A stretch of 64,000 nt of DNA from Salinimicrobium sp. TH3 (lineage in GTDB: Bacteria; Bacteroidota; Bacteroidia; Flavobacteriales; Flavobacteriaceae), in contig NZ_JAPONB010000001.1 of the NCBI RefSeq assembly GCF_026676115.1, positions 434,001 to 498,000 on the forward strand, given 5' to 3'. The notes under the pieces are model-generated. The model was not told where the DNA came from. It did not search any database and was given only the letters and a program-made list of their open reading frames with translations. Positions 36,089 to 45,371 of this stretch are shown here, one piece after another. The translations under genes and the position numbers were made by a program. Position 1 is the stretch's first letter. Every line of letters starts with the position of its first letter.

Positions 36089-38149
36089 TTAAGTGTCCAG
36101 GAGACTGTCATCGACCATGTTTGGAAGTGTAACCTTTAAACGCGGTTCTGTTTCCATAGCCCGTTTAATTGCAAAGATAGCTCCTTCATTACGAGCCCAG
36201 GATCTACGAGCGATCCCGTTGTTTACATCCCAGAATAACATAGCGTTGAGTCGCCTCTTCGACTCCTTATTACCCTCAAGAACCATACCGAACCCGCCGT
36301 TGATCACCTCTCCCCAGCCTACACCTCCGCCATTGTGAATACTCACCCAGGTGGCTCCTCTAAAGCTGTCGCCAATTACATTTTGAATGGCCATATCGGC
36401 CGTGAAGCGGGAACCGTCATAGATGTTGGAGGTCTCGCGATAAGGAGAATCTGTTCCCGACACGTCATGATGATCCCTTCCTAAAATCACCATTCCAATT
36501 TCCCCTTTTTCAATAGCCTTATTAAAAGCTTTTGCAATTTCGATGCGGCCCTGGGCATCGGCATAAAGTATGCGAGCCTGGGAGCCCACCACCAGTTTGT
36601 TGGCTCTTGCTCCTTCAATCCATTTAATATTGTCCTGCATTTGCTGCTGGATTTCATCAGGAGCCTCTTGTTTTAATTTCTTAAGCACCTCGCGGGCAAT
36701 AGCATCGGTCTTTTCCAGGTCTTCCTCTTTTCCCGAAGCACACACCCAGCGGAATGGTCCAAATCCCAGATCAAAGCACATAGGGCCCATGATATCCTGC
36801 ACGTAACTTGGATAAGCAAAATCCTTTTCTTCCCCGGCTGAAGTTCCACTTACAAAATTGCCTTTCCCGTCTCTGTATATCTTTGCGCCTGCTCTTGAAG
36901 CTTCAAGTAAAAAAGCGTTTCCGTAATCAAAGAAGTAAGTTCCCTTTTTTGTGTGGCAATTGATCGCATCAGTTTGTCTACGAAGGCTTTCCCGCACTTT
37001 TTCTTTAAAGCGTTCGGGATCTTTGCTCATCATCTCATTAGCTTCTTCCAGGCTTAGACCTGCAGGATAATAGCCACCCGCCCAGGGATTATGGAGAGAA
37101 GTCTGATCGCTGCCCAGATCAATTTGCACATTTTCTTCATCAAACTTTTCCCACACCTCTACCACATTACCCAGGTATGCAAAAGAGATTGTTTTTCCTG
37201 CCGCTTTTGCTTCTGTCACCTTTTGCACGAGTAAGTCGAGGTCTTCTACGACTTCATCGACCCATCCCTGGGAATGACGGGTTTCAACAGCTTTTGGATT
37301 TACCTCGGCGCACACCGTGATACAGCCGGCAATATTTCCTGCTTTGGGTTGGGCACCGCTCATTCCTCCAAGCCCCGAAGTCACAAATAAAGAACCCTCT
37401 CCCAAATTGCCTTTTTTGATACCTGTACCATCGGGTGAAGTGGAAGTTAGGGCTATCTTTCGTAATGCATTTAGCACAGTGATCGTGGTACCATGGACAA
37501 TTCCCTGTGGCCCAATATACATATAGCTTCCTGCCGTCATTTGTCCGTACTGCGTTACTCCCAGGGCATTAAATCTTTCCCAGTCGTCCTGTTTCGAATA
37601 GTTGGGGATCATCATTCCATTGGTGACCACTACGCGTGGGGCATCCTTATGGGAAGGAAAGAGGCCGAGCGGGTGGCCCGAGTTCATGACAAGGGTTTGC
37701 TCCCCGGTCATTTCGGCTAAATATTTCATCACCAGCCGGTATTGCGCCCAGTTTTGAAACACTGCTCCGTTTCCGCCGTAAGTGATCAATTCATGGGGAT
37801 GCTGAGCTACTTTAGGATCCAGGTTGTTCTGGATCATGAGCATGATTCCTTTTGCCTGTTCACATTTTCCGGGATACTCAAAAATTGGACGCGCATACAT
37901 CTCATAGTCCGGGCGCAGGCGGTACATATAGATCCTTCCGTAGGTTTCAAGTTCGTGACGAAATTCCGGAAGCAGCTCCTCGTGATGCTTTTTATCAAAA
38001 TACCTAAGTGCGTTGCGCAAGGCCAGTTTCTTCTCTTCGGAAGAGAGAATATCCTTGCGTTTTGGCGCATGATTTACTGCGGAATCAAAATTTTTCGCAG
38101 CCGGTAAAGTGTTGGGAATACCTTCTAAAATGGCATTTTTGAAGTCCAT
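36089..38149 (-). CDS. hutU: Urocanate hydratase, long Bacteroidota form
   Basis: 686 residues, longer than the about 557 of the classic enzyme but normal for this group. NAD-binding GLGGMSGAQPKAGN and the GSDQTSLHNPWAGGYYPAG segment are urocanase hallmarks. It adds water to urocanate, step two of histidine degradation. A small DUF5522-like gene ends 6 bases upstream and is probably co-transcribed. hutH, hutI and hutG are not in the window. Confidence 0.95.
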   Translation of the reverse strand: MDFKNAILEGIPNTLPAAKNFDSAVNHAPKRKDILSSEEKKLALRNALRYFDKKHHEELLPEFRHELETYGRIYMYRLRPDYEMYARPIFEYPGKCEQAKGIMLMIQNNLDPKVAQHPHELITYGGNGAVFQNWAQYRLVMKYLAEMTGEQTLVMNSGHPLGLFPSHKDAPRVVVTNGMMIPNYSKQDDWERFNALGVTQYGQMTAGSYMYIGPQGIVHGTTITVLNALRKIALTSTSPDGTGIKKGNLGEGSLFVTSGLGGMSGAQPKAGNIAGCITVCAEVNPKAVETRHSQGWVDEVVEDLDLLVQKVTEAKAAGKTISFAYLGNVVEVWEKFDEENVQIDLGSDQTSLHNPWAGGYYPAGLSLEEANEMMSKDPERFKEKVRESLRRQTDAINCHTKKGTYFFDYGNAFLLEASRAGAKIYRDGKGNFVSGTSAGEEKDFAYPSYVQDIMGPMCFDLGFGPFRWVCASGKEEDLEKTDAIAREVLKKLKQEAPDEIQQQMQDNIKWIEGARANKLVVGSQARILYADAQGRIEIAKAFNKAIEKGEIGMVILGRDHHDVSGTDSPYRETSNIYDGSRFTADMAIQNVIGDSFRGATWVSIHNGGGVGWGEVINGGFGMVLEGNKESKRRLNAMLFWDVNNGIARRSWARNEGAIFAIKRAMETEPRLKVTLPNMVDDSLLDT

Positions 38150-38155
38150 ATAGAA

Positions 38156-38329
38156 TTATTTTTTCTGTTGGTTGGTTTTCTTATTGAAGCCGTAGGGGCA
38201 GTGGCGACAGCCGCTTTCACAGCAGTATCCTCTTTTAAGGTGGTATTGTTCGGTAAAGCAGCGGTAGCCTTCTGGAGTAATATAGAAGTCCCCTTCCTCA
38301 AGCGGAATTTTTTTCTTTAAAAAACTCAT
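38156..38329 (-). CDS. DUF5522-like small protein
   Basis: 57 residues read from the genome. Core FLKKKIPLEEGDFYITPEG followed by a Cys/His cluster CCESGCRHCPYGF, which could bind a metal or an iron-sulphur cluster. It stops 6 bases before the hutU ATG, so it is the first gene of a hutU transcript. Function unknown; the DUF number is my recollection of the family. Confidence 0.75.
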   Translation of the reverse strand: MSFLKKKIPLEEGDFYITPEGYRCFTEQYHLKRGYCCESGCRHCPYGFNKKTNQQKK

Positions 38330-38362
38330 ATTACAAAAATAGCATTTTCTTATCTTGCCCTA

Positions 38363-38689
38363 ATGTTTGTGGTGGTAAATAAATTTATTCTTGCCAAACA
38401 ATTTGATGGCGTCGTCCTTTGGCCATTTATTGTAATAAAGCGAAAAGAGCTAAGGCGTAATTCAGTTTTTATGAATCACGAGCGAATACACCTCAAGCAA
38501 CAGCTGGAGCTGCTTATCATATTCTTTTTTATCTGGTACTTTTTCGAATATTTTATAAGACTTATTAAGTACCGGGATTCCTACAAGGCCTATAACAGGA
38601 TTTGTTTTGAACGGGAAGCCTATGCCAACGAAAAAAACCTTAAATACCTGGAGAAAAGATCATTCTGGGGATTTCGACATTACCTCTAG
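38363..38689 (+). CDS. Small membrane protein with HExxH motif
   Basis: 108 residues. HERIH (about 39-43) precedes a hydrophobic segment (about 50-66); FEREAYANE follows at about 85-93. HExxH plus a downstream Glu is the zincin pattern, so it may be a membrane metalloprotease, but it is very small for one. Divergent from the DUF5522-like gene. I do not recognise a named family. Confidence 0.6.
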   Translation: MFVVVNKFILAKQFDGVVLWPFIVIKRKELRRNSVFMNHERIHLKQQLELLIIFFFIWYFFEYFIRLIKYRDSYKAYNRICFEREAYANEKNLKYLEKRSFWGFRHYL

Positions 38690-38706
38690 TGGGTTGATAT
38701 TCGGGA

Positions 38707-40074
38707 CTAGAGATCCCTTAGTTCTTCAAGCATAGTAGGAATTAGTTCACTTACCGTAGGATGTATGTGAATTGCATCTCTTATTACTTTGTAAGAAGCT
38801 CCTGCATACATCTGGTCGATGACCGTGTGGATGATCTCGTCTGCTCCGGTTCCCAAAAATGTTGCACCAAGGATCTTTTCGCTTTCTGCATCAATAAACA
38901 CCTTCATTTTTCCTAAAGTCTCCCCTTTCTCCTTTGCCCTGGCCACATGTTTCATAGGTATTTCTGCCACTTTCGCTTTTATACCCTTTTCCTTTATTTG
39001 AGTTTCATTCATTCCTACCCGGGCCAGTGGCGGGTCAATAAAGGCGGCATAGCAAACAAACCGGTCAGAAAGGGATCTTTTCCTTTCCTCAAATAACTGG
39101 GAATTTACAATTTGAAAGTCGTTGTAGGCGGTGTGGGTGAAGGCTCCTTCTCCATTGCAGTCCCCCAGAGCCCAAATGTGGGGCACAGAAGTTTGTAGTT
39201 GATCATTTACCTTAATGTATCCGCGTTTATCCATTTGCACTCCCGTATGTTCCAGGCCCAGACCATCTGTATTAGGTACTCTTCCCACCGCCAGCAACAA
39301 ATGGTTGGTTTGGATCTTTTTTGCTCCTTCTTCACAGTCATAGGTTACTTCAATGCATCTTTTTTCTGTGGTGGCTTTGATGCAGTCTGAATTTAGTAGC
39401 ACCTTGATCCCGCTGGTTTCAAGGATCTCTGTTATAACTGCGGCAATATCTTCGTCTTCTTTTTTCATGAGCCTTGGTCCCCGCTCCAGTATGGTCACTT
39501 TGCTTCCAAAGCGGCTAAACATCTGGCTAAATTCCAAACCAATATATCCTCCTCCCACAATGACCAGCTCTGCAGGCACCTCTTCAAGTTCAAGCATACT
39601 CCGGTTGGTTAAATAATTCACGTCTTTAAAATCTTTAGGGACGTTAGGCCTGGCGCCAACATTGATAAAGATCTTTTCTGCAGTAAGCTTTTCGCCATTT
39701 ACCTCAATTGTTTTATTGTCCACAAAGACCGCTTTACCACGAATAAGAATTATGTTTTCTTCATTCTCAAACTGCTTTTGTAGTCCGGCATGTGAATCTG
39801 AGATCAAATCATCCTTGCGGGCCCTGATTTTTTTAAGATCTACTTTTACTTCACCCTCGACACTTATCCCCAGATCCCGGCTATTCTTTGCCACAAAAGC
39901 TCTCCTTGCAGCAGCGACATAAGCTTTGGTAGGAGTACATCCTGTATTGACGCAGGTGCCGCCCAGGTCATCTTTTTCAATGATCGCCGTTTTAAAACCA
40001 TTTTTGGCGAGACTGGAAGCCAGGGGAGGTCCTGCCTGGCCTGTGCCTATAATTATTGCATCAAATGTTTTCAT
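38707..40074 (-). CDS. FAD-dependent disulfide oxidoreductase (MerA/Lpd-like)
   Basis: 455 residues, class I pyridine nucleotide-disulfide oxidoreductase. FAD motif GTGQAGPPLA, redox pair Cys41/Cys46 (GGTCVNTGCTPTK), NAD motif GGGYIGLEF, and the C-terminal HPTVSE (His438, Glu443) of the dimer active site. Mercury-specific N- and C-terminal Cys are absent. It could be a dihydrolipoamide dehydrogenase or a mercuric-reductase-like enzyme; the pyruvate dehydrogenase-type operon at 9095-14385 lacks an E3, but a connection is only a possibility. Confidence 0.85.
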   Translation of the reverse strand: MKTFDAIIIGTGQAGPPLASSLAKNGFKTAIIEKDDLGGTCVNTGCTPTKAYVAAARRAFVAKNSRDLGISVEGEVKVDLKKIRARKDDLISDSHAGLQKQFENEENIILIRGKAVFVDNKTIEVNGEKLTAEKIFINVGARPNVPKDFKDVNYLTNRSMLELEEVPAELVIVGGGYIGLEFSQMFSRFGSKVTILERGPRLMKKEDEDIAAVITEILETSGIKVLLNSDCIKATTEKRCIEVTYDCEEGAKKIQTNHLLLAVGRVPNTDGLGLEHTGVQMDKRGYIKVNDQLQTSVPHIWALGDCNGEGAFTHTAYNDFQIVNSQLFEERKRSLSDRFVCYAAFIDPPLARVGMNETQIKEKGIKAKVAEIPMKHVARAKEKGETLGKMKVFIDAESEKILGATFLGTGADEIIHTVIDQMYAGASYKVIRDAIHIHPTVSELIPTMLEELRDL

Positions 40075-40271
40075 CTGTCTGTATTTCTTTTGCTCATCTT
40101 TGTTTCTTCTAAAGGAAATCGACTGTAAAAGTTGATTTTAGAAATTATAGATTCTTTTTGAGAAACTGAGCTTTCTTTCTTATAATTAGTTCTTAATATT
40201 TGAACCAGAATTATAAAAACCTGAATGCCGAAGATCATTCAGCGATAGAAAGGACTATTATCCCCTGCCAA

Positions 40272-41210
40272 ATGAATAATACAGAAAATGTATTTTATGC
40301 ACCTCCCAAGATCCCCAATCAGTTTATAGCTGAAGTCAATGGAGTTTCCATTTATCTAAAGAGGGAGGATCTTCTGCATCCCCAGGTTTCGGGTAATAAA
40401 TTCCGCAAACTTAAATACAACCTGGCTGAAGCTGCCTCTCAAAAAAGGCAAATCCTGCTCACTTTTGGGGGCGCGTATTCCAATCATATTGCAGCCACCG
40501 CTGCTGCAGGGAAACTTTCGGGCTTTAAAACAATAGGGGTAATTAGGGGAGAAGAACTTGGGAAAGACCTGGAAAAGACACTCCGCGAGAATGCTACGCT
40601 TAGGTTCGCTCATTCCTGCGGAATGCAGTTGCATTTCGTAAGCCGTAGTGACTACCGGGAAAAAGCTTCCGAAGAATTTTTAAAAGAGCTGCAGGAGAAA
40701 TTTGGCGAGTTCTATCTTGTACCCGAAGGAGGCACCAATGAACTGGCCGTAAAAGGCTGTGAGGAAATATTAACTCCTAAAGATGCTGAATTTGACGTGA
40801 TTTGTTGTGCCATTGGGACTGGAGGAACCATCAGCGGATTAATAAATTCTTCTGAAGAGCATCAGCAAATCCTGGGCTTCCCCGCCCTAAAAGGCGACTT
40901 TCTTAAGCCGGAAATAGAGCGCTTAAGCAAAAAAAATAACTGGAAGATTATACCAGATTATCATTTTGGAGGTTATGCTAAAGTGGATGAAAAGCTCATT
41001 GACTTCATCAATAACTTCCGAAGGAAGTATGGGGTGCAATTAGATCCTGTTTACACAGGAAAACTTATGTACGGTATCTTTGATCTCGCACAGACTGGAT
41101 ATTTTCTGAAAAATACTCGTATTTTAGCCATTCATACAGGCGGAATTCAGGGAATTCCCGGTATGAATAAGGTGTTAAAAATGAGAAATTTACCTCCAAT
41201 TTTGACCTAG
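40272..41210 (+). CDS. PLP-dependent ACC deaminase/D-cysteine desulfhydrase-like enzyme
   Basis: 312 residues from the ATG at 40272; the frame is open to a TTG at 40200 but the family starts close to FYAPPKIPNQF. Cofactor Lys in SGNKFRKL, and the phosphate loop is GTGGTISG. Substrate may be 1-aminocyclopropane-1-carboxylate or D-cysteine; the group does not reveal it. First gene of a set with the glucosaminidase and hemL, each starting within a few bases of the previous stop. Confidence 0.85.
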   Translation: MNNTENVFYAPPKIPNQFIAEVNGVSIYLKREDLLHPQVSGNKFRKLKYNLAEAASQKRQILLTFGGAYSNHIAATAAAGKLSGFKTIGVIRGEELGKDLEKTLRENATLRFAHSCGMQLHFVSRSDYREKASEEFLKELQEKFGEFYLVPEGGTNELAVKGCEEILTPKDAEFDVICCAIGTGGTISGLINSSEEHQQILGFPALKGDFLKPEIERLSKKNNWKIIPDYHFGGYAKVDEKLIDFINNFRRKYGVQLDPVYTGKLMYGIFDLAQTGYFLKNTRILAIHTGGIQGIPGMNKVLKMRNLPPILT

Positions 41211-41211
41211 T

Positions 41212-42015
41212 ATGAAAGTCGCATTTAAAATTTTTACACTTGTACTTCTCACTTTCACAGTTTCCTGTGGAACAAGTAAGAAAGCTTCCAAAGGGGGAGA
41301 GGTCACCAGTAAAGAACATAGGACTAACGGGGAGAGACCGGCTGGCAGGCTTCCTGCGCCCACTCCCGGGACCTACCAGGATAAGGTGGCAAGGTATATT
41401 GAGCTATACGCACCCATGGCACAGGAGGAGATGGAACTTTATAAAATTCCTGCCAGTATTACCCTTGCCCAGGGCATTCTGGAATCGGGTGCCGGGGAGG
41501 GGGAATTAACCCGCAGGGCAAATAACCATTTTGGAATAAAATGCCATGGCTGGACCGGGGGGAAGGTATATCATGATGATGACCGGTCACAGGAATGTTT
41601 CAGAAAATATAAGGACCCCAAATATTCTTTTAGGGATCATTCCCTTTTCCTTGCCGAAAGAAAACGGTATGCTGCACTTTTTGAGCTTGACCCCTACGAT
41701 TACAAAGGCTGGGCTCACGGCCTTAGGGCTGCAGGTTACGCGACAGACAGGCGGTACCCCGAGAAGCTCATTAGCATTATAGAAAGATATCAACTCCATT
41801 TGTACGATGGCGATACTCCTGCGAGACAGGTGGTTGTTTATACAGAATCGACCACGTCGGGCAATTCTGGAGGCCGGGCTTATACCGTACAGCAGGGGGA
41901 TACCTTATATTCTATTGCAAAAAGGCACAACCTAAGCGTTGAACAGTTACAAAAAATAAATAATCTTAAAGGCACTAATATTGGCATTGGCCAGACTCTT
42001 CTAGTGACTCCTTAA
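41212..42015 (+). CDS. Glucosaminidase lipoprotein with LysM domain
   Basis: 267 residues. Lipoprotein signal with lipobox TVSC, a linker, a glucosaminidase (GH73) domain (about 75-200, ASITLAQGILESGAGEGELTRRANNHFGIKCH with the catalytic Glu) and a C-terminal LysM (YTVQQGDTLYSIAKRHN...LKGTNIGIGQTLLV). It hydrolyses peptidoglycan glycan strands at the envelope. It starts 1 base after the previous stop and ends 9 bases before hemL. Confidence 0.92.
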   Translation: MKVAFKIFTLVLLTFTVSCGTSKKASKGGEVTSKEHRTNGERPAGRLPAPTPGTYQDKVARYIELYAPMAQEEMELYKIPASITLAQGILESGAGEGELTRRANNHFGIKCHGWTGGKVYHDDDRSQECFRKYKDPKYSFRDHSLFLAERKRYAALFELDPYDYKGWAHGLRAAGYATDRRYPEKLISIIERYQLHLYDGDTPARQVVVYTESTTSGNSGGRAYTVQQGDTLYSIAKRHNLSVEQLQKINNLKGTNIGIGQTLLVTP

Positions 42016-42024
42016 AACAATATT

Positions 42025-43314
42025 ATGATCTACAAAAGAAGCAGCGAGTTGTTCACTGCAGCTAAAAAAGTTATACCCGGTGGGGTAAATTCCCCTGTAC
42101 GGGCATTTTCTGCCGTTGGCGGGGAACCAATTTTCATTAAAGAAGCGAAAGGGGCTTATATTTATGATGAGGACGGGAATAAGTATATTGATTATATCAA
42201 CTCCTGGGGGCCTCTTATTTTAGGTCATGCCTTTGAACCGGTAGTTAATGCGGTAGTAGAAAAGGCGAGAAAGGGAACCTCTTTTGGAACCCCGACAGAA
42301 CTGGAAACCACTATTGCAGAACTTGCTGTTTCCATGGTTCCGAATATCGACAAGATACGTATGGTAAATTCGGGTACCGAGGCTACCATGAGCGCCGTAC
42401 GTCTTGCCCGCGGCTTTAAGGATCGTGATAAGATCATCAAGTTTGCAGGCTGCTATCATGGGCATAGTGATTCGTTTTTGATCCAGGCGGGCAGTGGGGC
42501 AGTGACTTTTGGAACGCCTAACAGTCCCGGGGTAACCAAAGGAACTGCTAAGGACACCTTGCTGGCTACTTTTAATGACCTCGAAAATGTGAAGCAACTG
42601 CTGGAATCAAATAAAGGGGAAGTAGCCTGTATTATTCTTGAACCGGTTGCGGGAAATATGGGATGTATCCCTCCAAAAAAGGGATTTTTGGAAGGTCTTC
42701 GCCAGCTGTGTGATGAACATGATGTACTGCTTATTTTTGATGAGGTAATGACCGGTTTCCGTCTTGCAAAAGGTGGTGCACAGGAGCTTTACGGAATAAA
42801 CGCAGATATCGTTTGCTTCGGAAAGGTAATTGGCGGCGGACTACCCGTGGGAGCTTTTGCTGCCCGAAATGAGATTATGGATTATCTTGCGCCTGTAGGA
42901 CCTGTTTACCAGGCAGGAACCCTTAGCGGAAATCCTCTTGCAATGGCTGCAGGACTTGCAATGCTGCAGGAACTTAACAGTGATAACGAGATCTACGAGC
43001 GTTTAAATGAAAAAACTGCCTACCTGCATAAAGGCATTAAAAATGTGCTTAACCGCAACGAGGTGGCACACACCATTAACAGGAAGGGATCAATGATCTC
43101 TATCCATTTTGGAGAAGAACCGGTAACCGATTTTGCCTCTGCAGCAAGATCTGCCGGGAATGGAAAGTTCAATAAATTCTTTCACGGTTTACTTGATCAC
43201 GGAGTCTATATCGCACCAAGTGCTTTTGAAACCTGGTTCATTACAGATGCTTTGACTTATAAAGATCTTGATGCTACAATAGAAGCCGTGCACCAGGTGT
43301 CGAAGGAGTTGTAA
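42025..43314 (+). CDS. hemL: Glutamate-1-semialdehyde 2,1-aminomutase
   Basis: 429 residues. PLP Lys in [15 protein letters not shown], Asp in FDEVMTGFR, and the N-terminal [11 protein letters not shown] hallmark of HemL. It makes 5-aminolevulinate in the C5 haem pathway. Normal length. A palindromic element follows 8 bases after the stop. Confidence 0.97.
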   Translation: MIYKRSSELFTAAKKVIPGGVNSPVRAFSAVGGEPIFIKEAKGAYIYDEDGNKYIDYINSWGPLILGHAFEPVVNAVVEKARKGTSFGTPTELETTIAELAVSMVPNIDKIRMVNSGTEATMSAVRLARGFKDRDKIIKFAGCYHGHSDSFLIQAGSGAVTFGTPNSPGVTKGTAKDTLLATFNDLENVKQLLESNKGEVACIILEPVAGNMGCIPPKKGFLEGLRQLCDEHDVLLIFDEVMTGFRLAKGGAQELYGINADIVCFGKVIGGGLPVGAFAARNEIMDYLAPVGPVYQAGTLSGNPLAMAAGLAMLQELNSDNEIYERLNEKTAYLHKGIKNVLNRNEVAHTINRKGSMISIHFGEEPVTDFASAARSAGNGKFNKFFHGLLDHGVYIAPSAFETWFITDALTYKDLDATIEAVHQVSKEL

Positions 43315-43322
43315 GTTAAGAT

Positions 43323-43400
43323 ATCAACCCTTTCAGGGCTCCAAACCCAGAAAGGGTTCTAATAATTATTAACCTCACAGATTTTTAAAATCTGTGAGGT
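43323..43400. repeat. Palindromic repeats after hemL
   Basis: ATCAACCCTTTCAGGG...AAAGGGTT (43323-43360), a near copy of the block after alaS, followed by a perfect hairpin ACCTCACAGATTTT, single-base loop, AAAATCTGTGAGGT (43372-43400) and a T-rich run. It can act as the hemL terminator. Confidence 0.75.
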
Positions 43401-43468
43401 TTTAACTTTTAAAACATGCCGCACTTCAGGCGCTCTGTTGAGTCCTTTAGACATTTCTATAAACATGT

Positions 43469-43616
43469 CGCTCCTCCGGAGCTTGATTAATTACAAATCA
43501 GCTCCGGAGAAGCGTAATTTTTATAGCAAGAATGGAAAGAGGGTAACAGGAGCTCCGGAGGAGCGTAATATTTATAGGTAGAATGTAAGTATAGTGAAAG
43601 GAGCTCCAGAGGAGCG
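43469..43616. repeat. Cluster of GCTCC(G)GAG palindromic repeats
   Basis: Four copies of a short palindromic unit: CGCTCCTCCGGAGCT at 43469, AGCTCCGGAGAAGCG at 43500, AGCTCCGGAGGAGCG at 43551 and AGCTCCAGAGGAGCG at 43602, the first inverted relative to the others, with GTAAT.TTTATAG in between two of them. A dispersed repeat cluster; no gene. Confidence 0.8.
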
Positions 43617-43700
43617 GCATATAATTAGTTCATCCCTTTAGGCCCTGTCAAGAGGGAGACAACAAAAATTTATCAGGTTTTGAAATTCTAAAGTCTAAAT

Positions 43701-43752
43701 TCTCAGATCTCAGATCTCAGATCTCAGATCTCACGTCTCAAATCTCACGTCT
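43701..43752. repeat. 7-base tandem repeat TCTCAGA next to the GH3-like stop
   Basis: Seven units: four TCTCAGA, then TCTCACG, TCTCAAA, TCTCACG, and a partial unit reaching the stop codon of the GH3-like gene. Length may vary between strains. Confidence 0.85.
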
Positions 43753-45265
43753 ACCCATTCATCTCCAGCAGCTCCTCAACATAACAACGTTTGTTGGAAA
43801 GCCGCGGAATCTTATGCTGTCCTCCCAGTTTGTCTCTCTTTTTTAGCCAGTCGTAAAATAGCTTTTCCCTGGCAATATGGACCTTTGGTGAATTGAGGGT
43901 CATGTTATTGAAGCGCTTGGCTTCATAATCGCTATTGATGTTTTGCAAATGCCTGTCCAGGCATTCAACAAAAAATTTAAAATCGGCGGGAGGCGTCTTG
44001 AATTCAATGATCCATTCATGCGCTCCTTTTTCCCTGCCTTGCATGAAAACAGGTGCAGCGGTATAATCCACTATTTCGCAGTCGGTTTGTTGAGAAGCTT
44101 TTTTTAATGCTTCTTCGGCGTTCTCGATAATAAGTTCTTCCCCAAACACATTGATGTGATGTTTGGTCCTGCCCGTGATCTTAATGCGGTATGGATCCAG
44201 GGAGGTGAAGCGTACGGTATCTCCAATCTTGTAGCGCCATAGACCTGCATTTGTGGTAATAAGCACTGCATAGTTCTTATCTAATTCCACTTCAGAAAGG
44301 GGAATTACTTTTTCTTCAGGTGTACCAAAATACTCCATGGGAATGAACTCATAAAAGACACCATAATCAAGCATTAGCAGTAACTCCTTGGAATCATTCG
44401 TATCCTGAATGGCGAAAAATCCTTCCGAAGCATTATAGATCTCAAAATATCTAAAGCTGCTGGAAGGCAGAATTTTTTGATATTGATCCATGTAGGGCGC
44501 AAAATTTACTCCGCCGTGAAAATAGACCTCAAGATTGGGCCATATCTCAAAAAGATTTTGTCTGCCCGAAGCCTCTAAAGCGTTGTTGAGTAGCACCAGC
44601 ATCCAGGAAGGTACACCCGCAAGGCTGGTAACGTTTTCATCAATGGTTTCATTTACTATCGCCGGCATTTTAACCTCCCAGTTGCTCATTAGCGAGATTT
44701 CATTGCTGGGGGTACTGCTGTATTCTGCCCAAAAAGGCATATTGTCAATTAATATTGCAGAAAGATCTCCAAACTGGGTGCCGTTGCTGCTATACAGTTC
44801 CTTGCTGCCACCCAGCCTAAGGCTTTTGCCGCTAAATAACTGCGATCCAGGATTGTTATTAAGGTACATGCACAGCATATCCTTGCCCGCAGCGTAGTGG
44901 CATTTTTCCAAAGATTCATCACTAACGGGAATAAATTTGCTCTTTGCATTAGTGGTGCCACTCGACTTTGCAAACCATTTAATGGGAGTAGGCCAAAAGA
45001 TATTATTTTCGCCACGGCGGCTGCGTTCTATTTGCGGCTCAAAATCTTCGTACTGCTGTAAAGGCACCCGTTTAGCAAAATCTTCGTAAGTCTTTATTGA
45101 AGCAAAATCATATTGCAGCCCAACTTCTGTGTTTTTTGCTTTTTGTATGAGCTTTTTAAGTAACTCAAATTGCACTTCCTGGGGATATTTGATAAACAAC
45201 TCCATTTGATGGATTCGCTTCTTGAGGAACCAGGAAGCCACAGAATGTACTAAAGGAATTGGCAT
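43751..45265 (-). CDS. GH3-like acyl-adenylate-forming protein
   Basis: 504 residues of the GH3 auxin-responsive promoter family as found in Bacteroidota. Adenylate loop KSSGTTNAKSKFIP, later YNASEGFFAIQD and the ITGRTKHHINVFGEELI hinge. It probably activates a carboxylate with ATP and joins it to an amino acid or amine; the substrate is unknown in bacteria. The gene is divergent from the DUF2797 gene and abuts a 7-base tandem repeat. Confidence 0.88.
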   Translation of the reverse strand: MPIPLVHSVASWFLKKRIHQMELFIKYPQEVQFELLKKLIQKAKNTEVGLQYDFASIKTYEDFAKRVPLQQYEDFEPQIERSRRGENNIFWPTPIKWFAKSSGTTNAKSKFIPVSDESLEKCHYAAGKDMLCMYLNNNPGSQLFSGKSLRLGGSKELYSSNGTQFGDLSAILIDNMPFWAEYSSTPSNEISLMSNWEVKMPAIVNETIDENVTSLAGVPSWMLVLLNNALEASGRQNLFEIWPNLEVYFHGGVNFAPYMDQYQKILPSSSFRYFEIYNASEGFFAIQDTNDSKELLLMLDYGVFYEFIPMEYFGTPEEKVIPLSEVELDKNYAVLITTNAGLWRYKIGDTVRFTSLDPYRIKITGRTKHHINVFGEELIIENAEEALKKASQQTDCEIVDYTAAPVFMQGREKGAHEWIIEFKTPPADFKFFVECLDRHLQNINSDYEAKRFNNMTLNSPKVHIAREKLFYDWLKKRDKLGGQHKIPRLSNKRCYVEELLEMNG

Positions 45266-45371
45266 TTTTTCTTTTTATCTTTGGGCGCTTCAAATCGGTA
45301 TGCAACCGGTTAAAATTAAAACTATTCTTACAGCTTTCAAAAAATAAGGCTGCGATAAAATCTTCTTTTCT

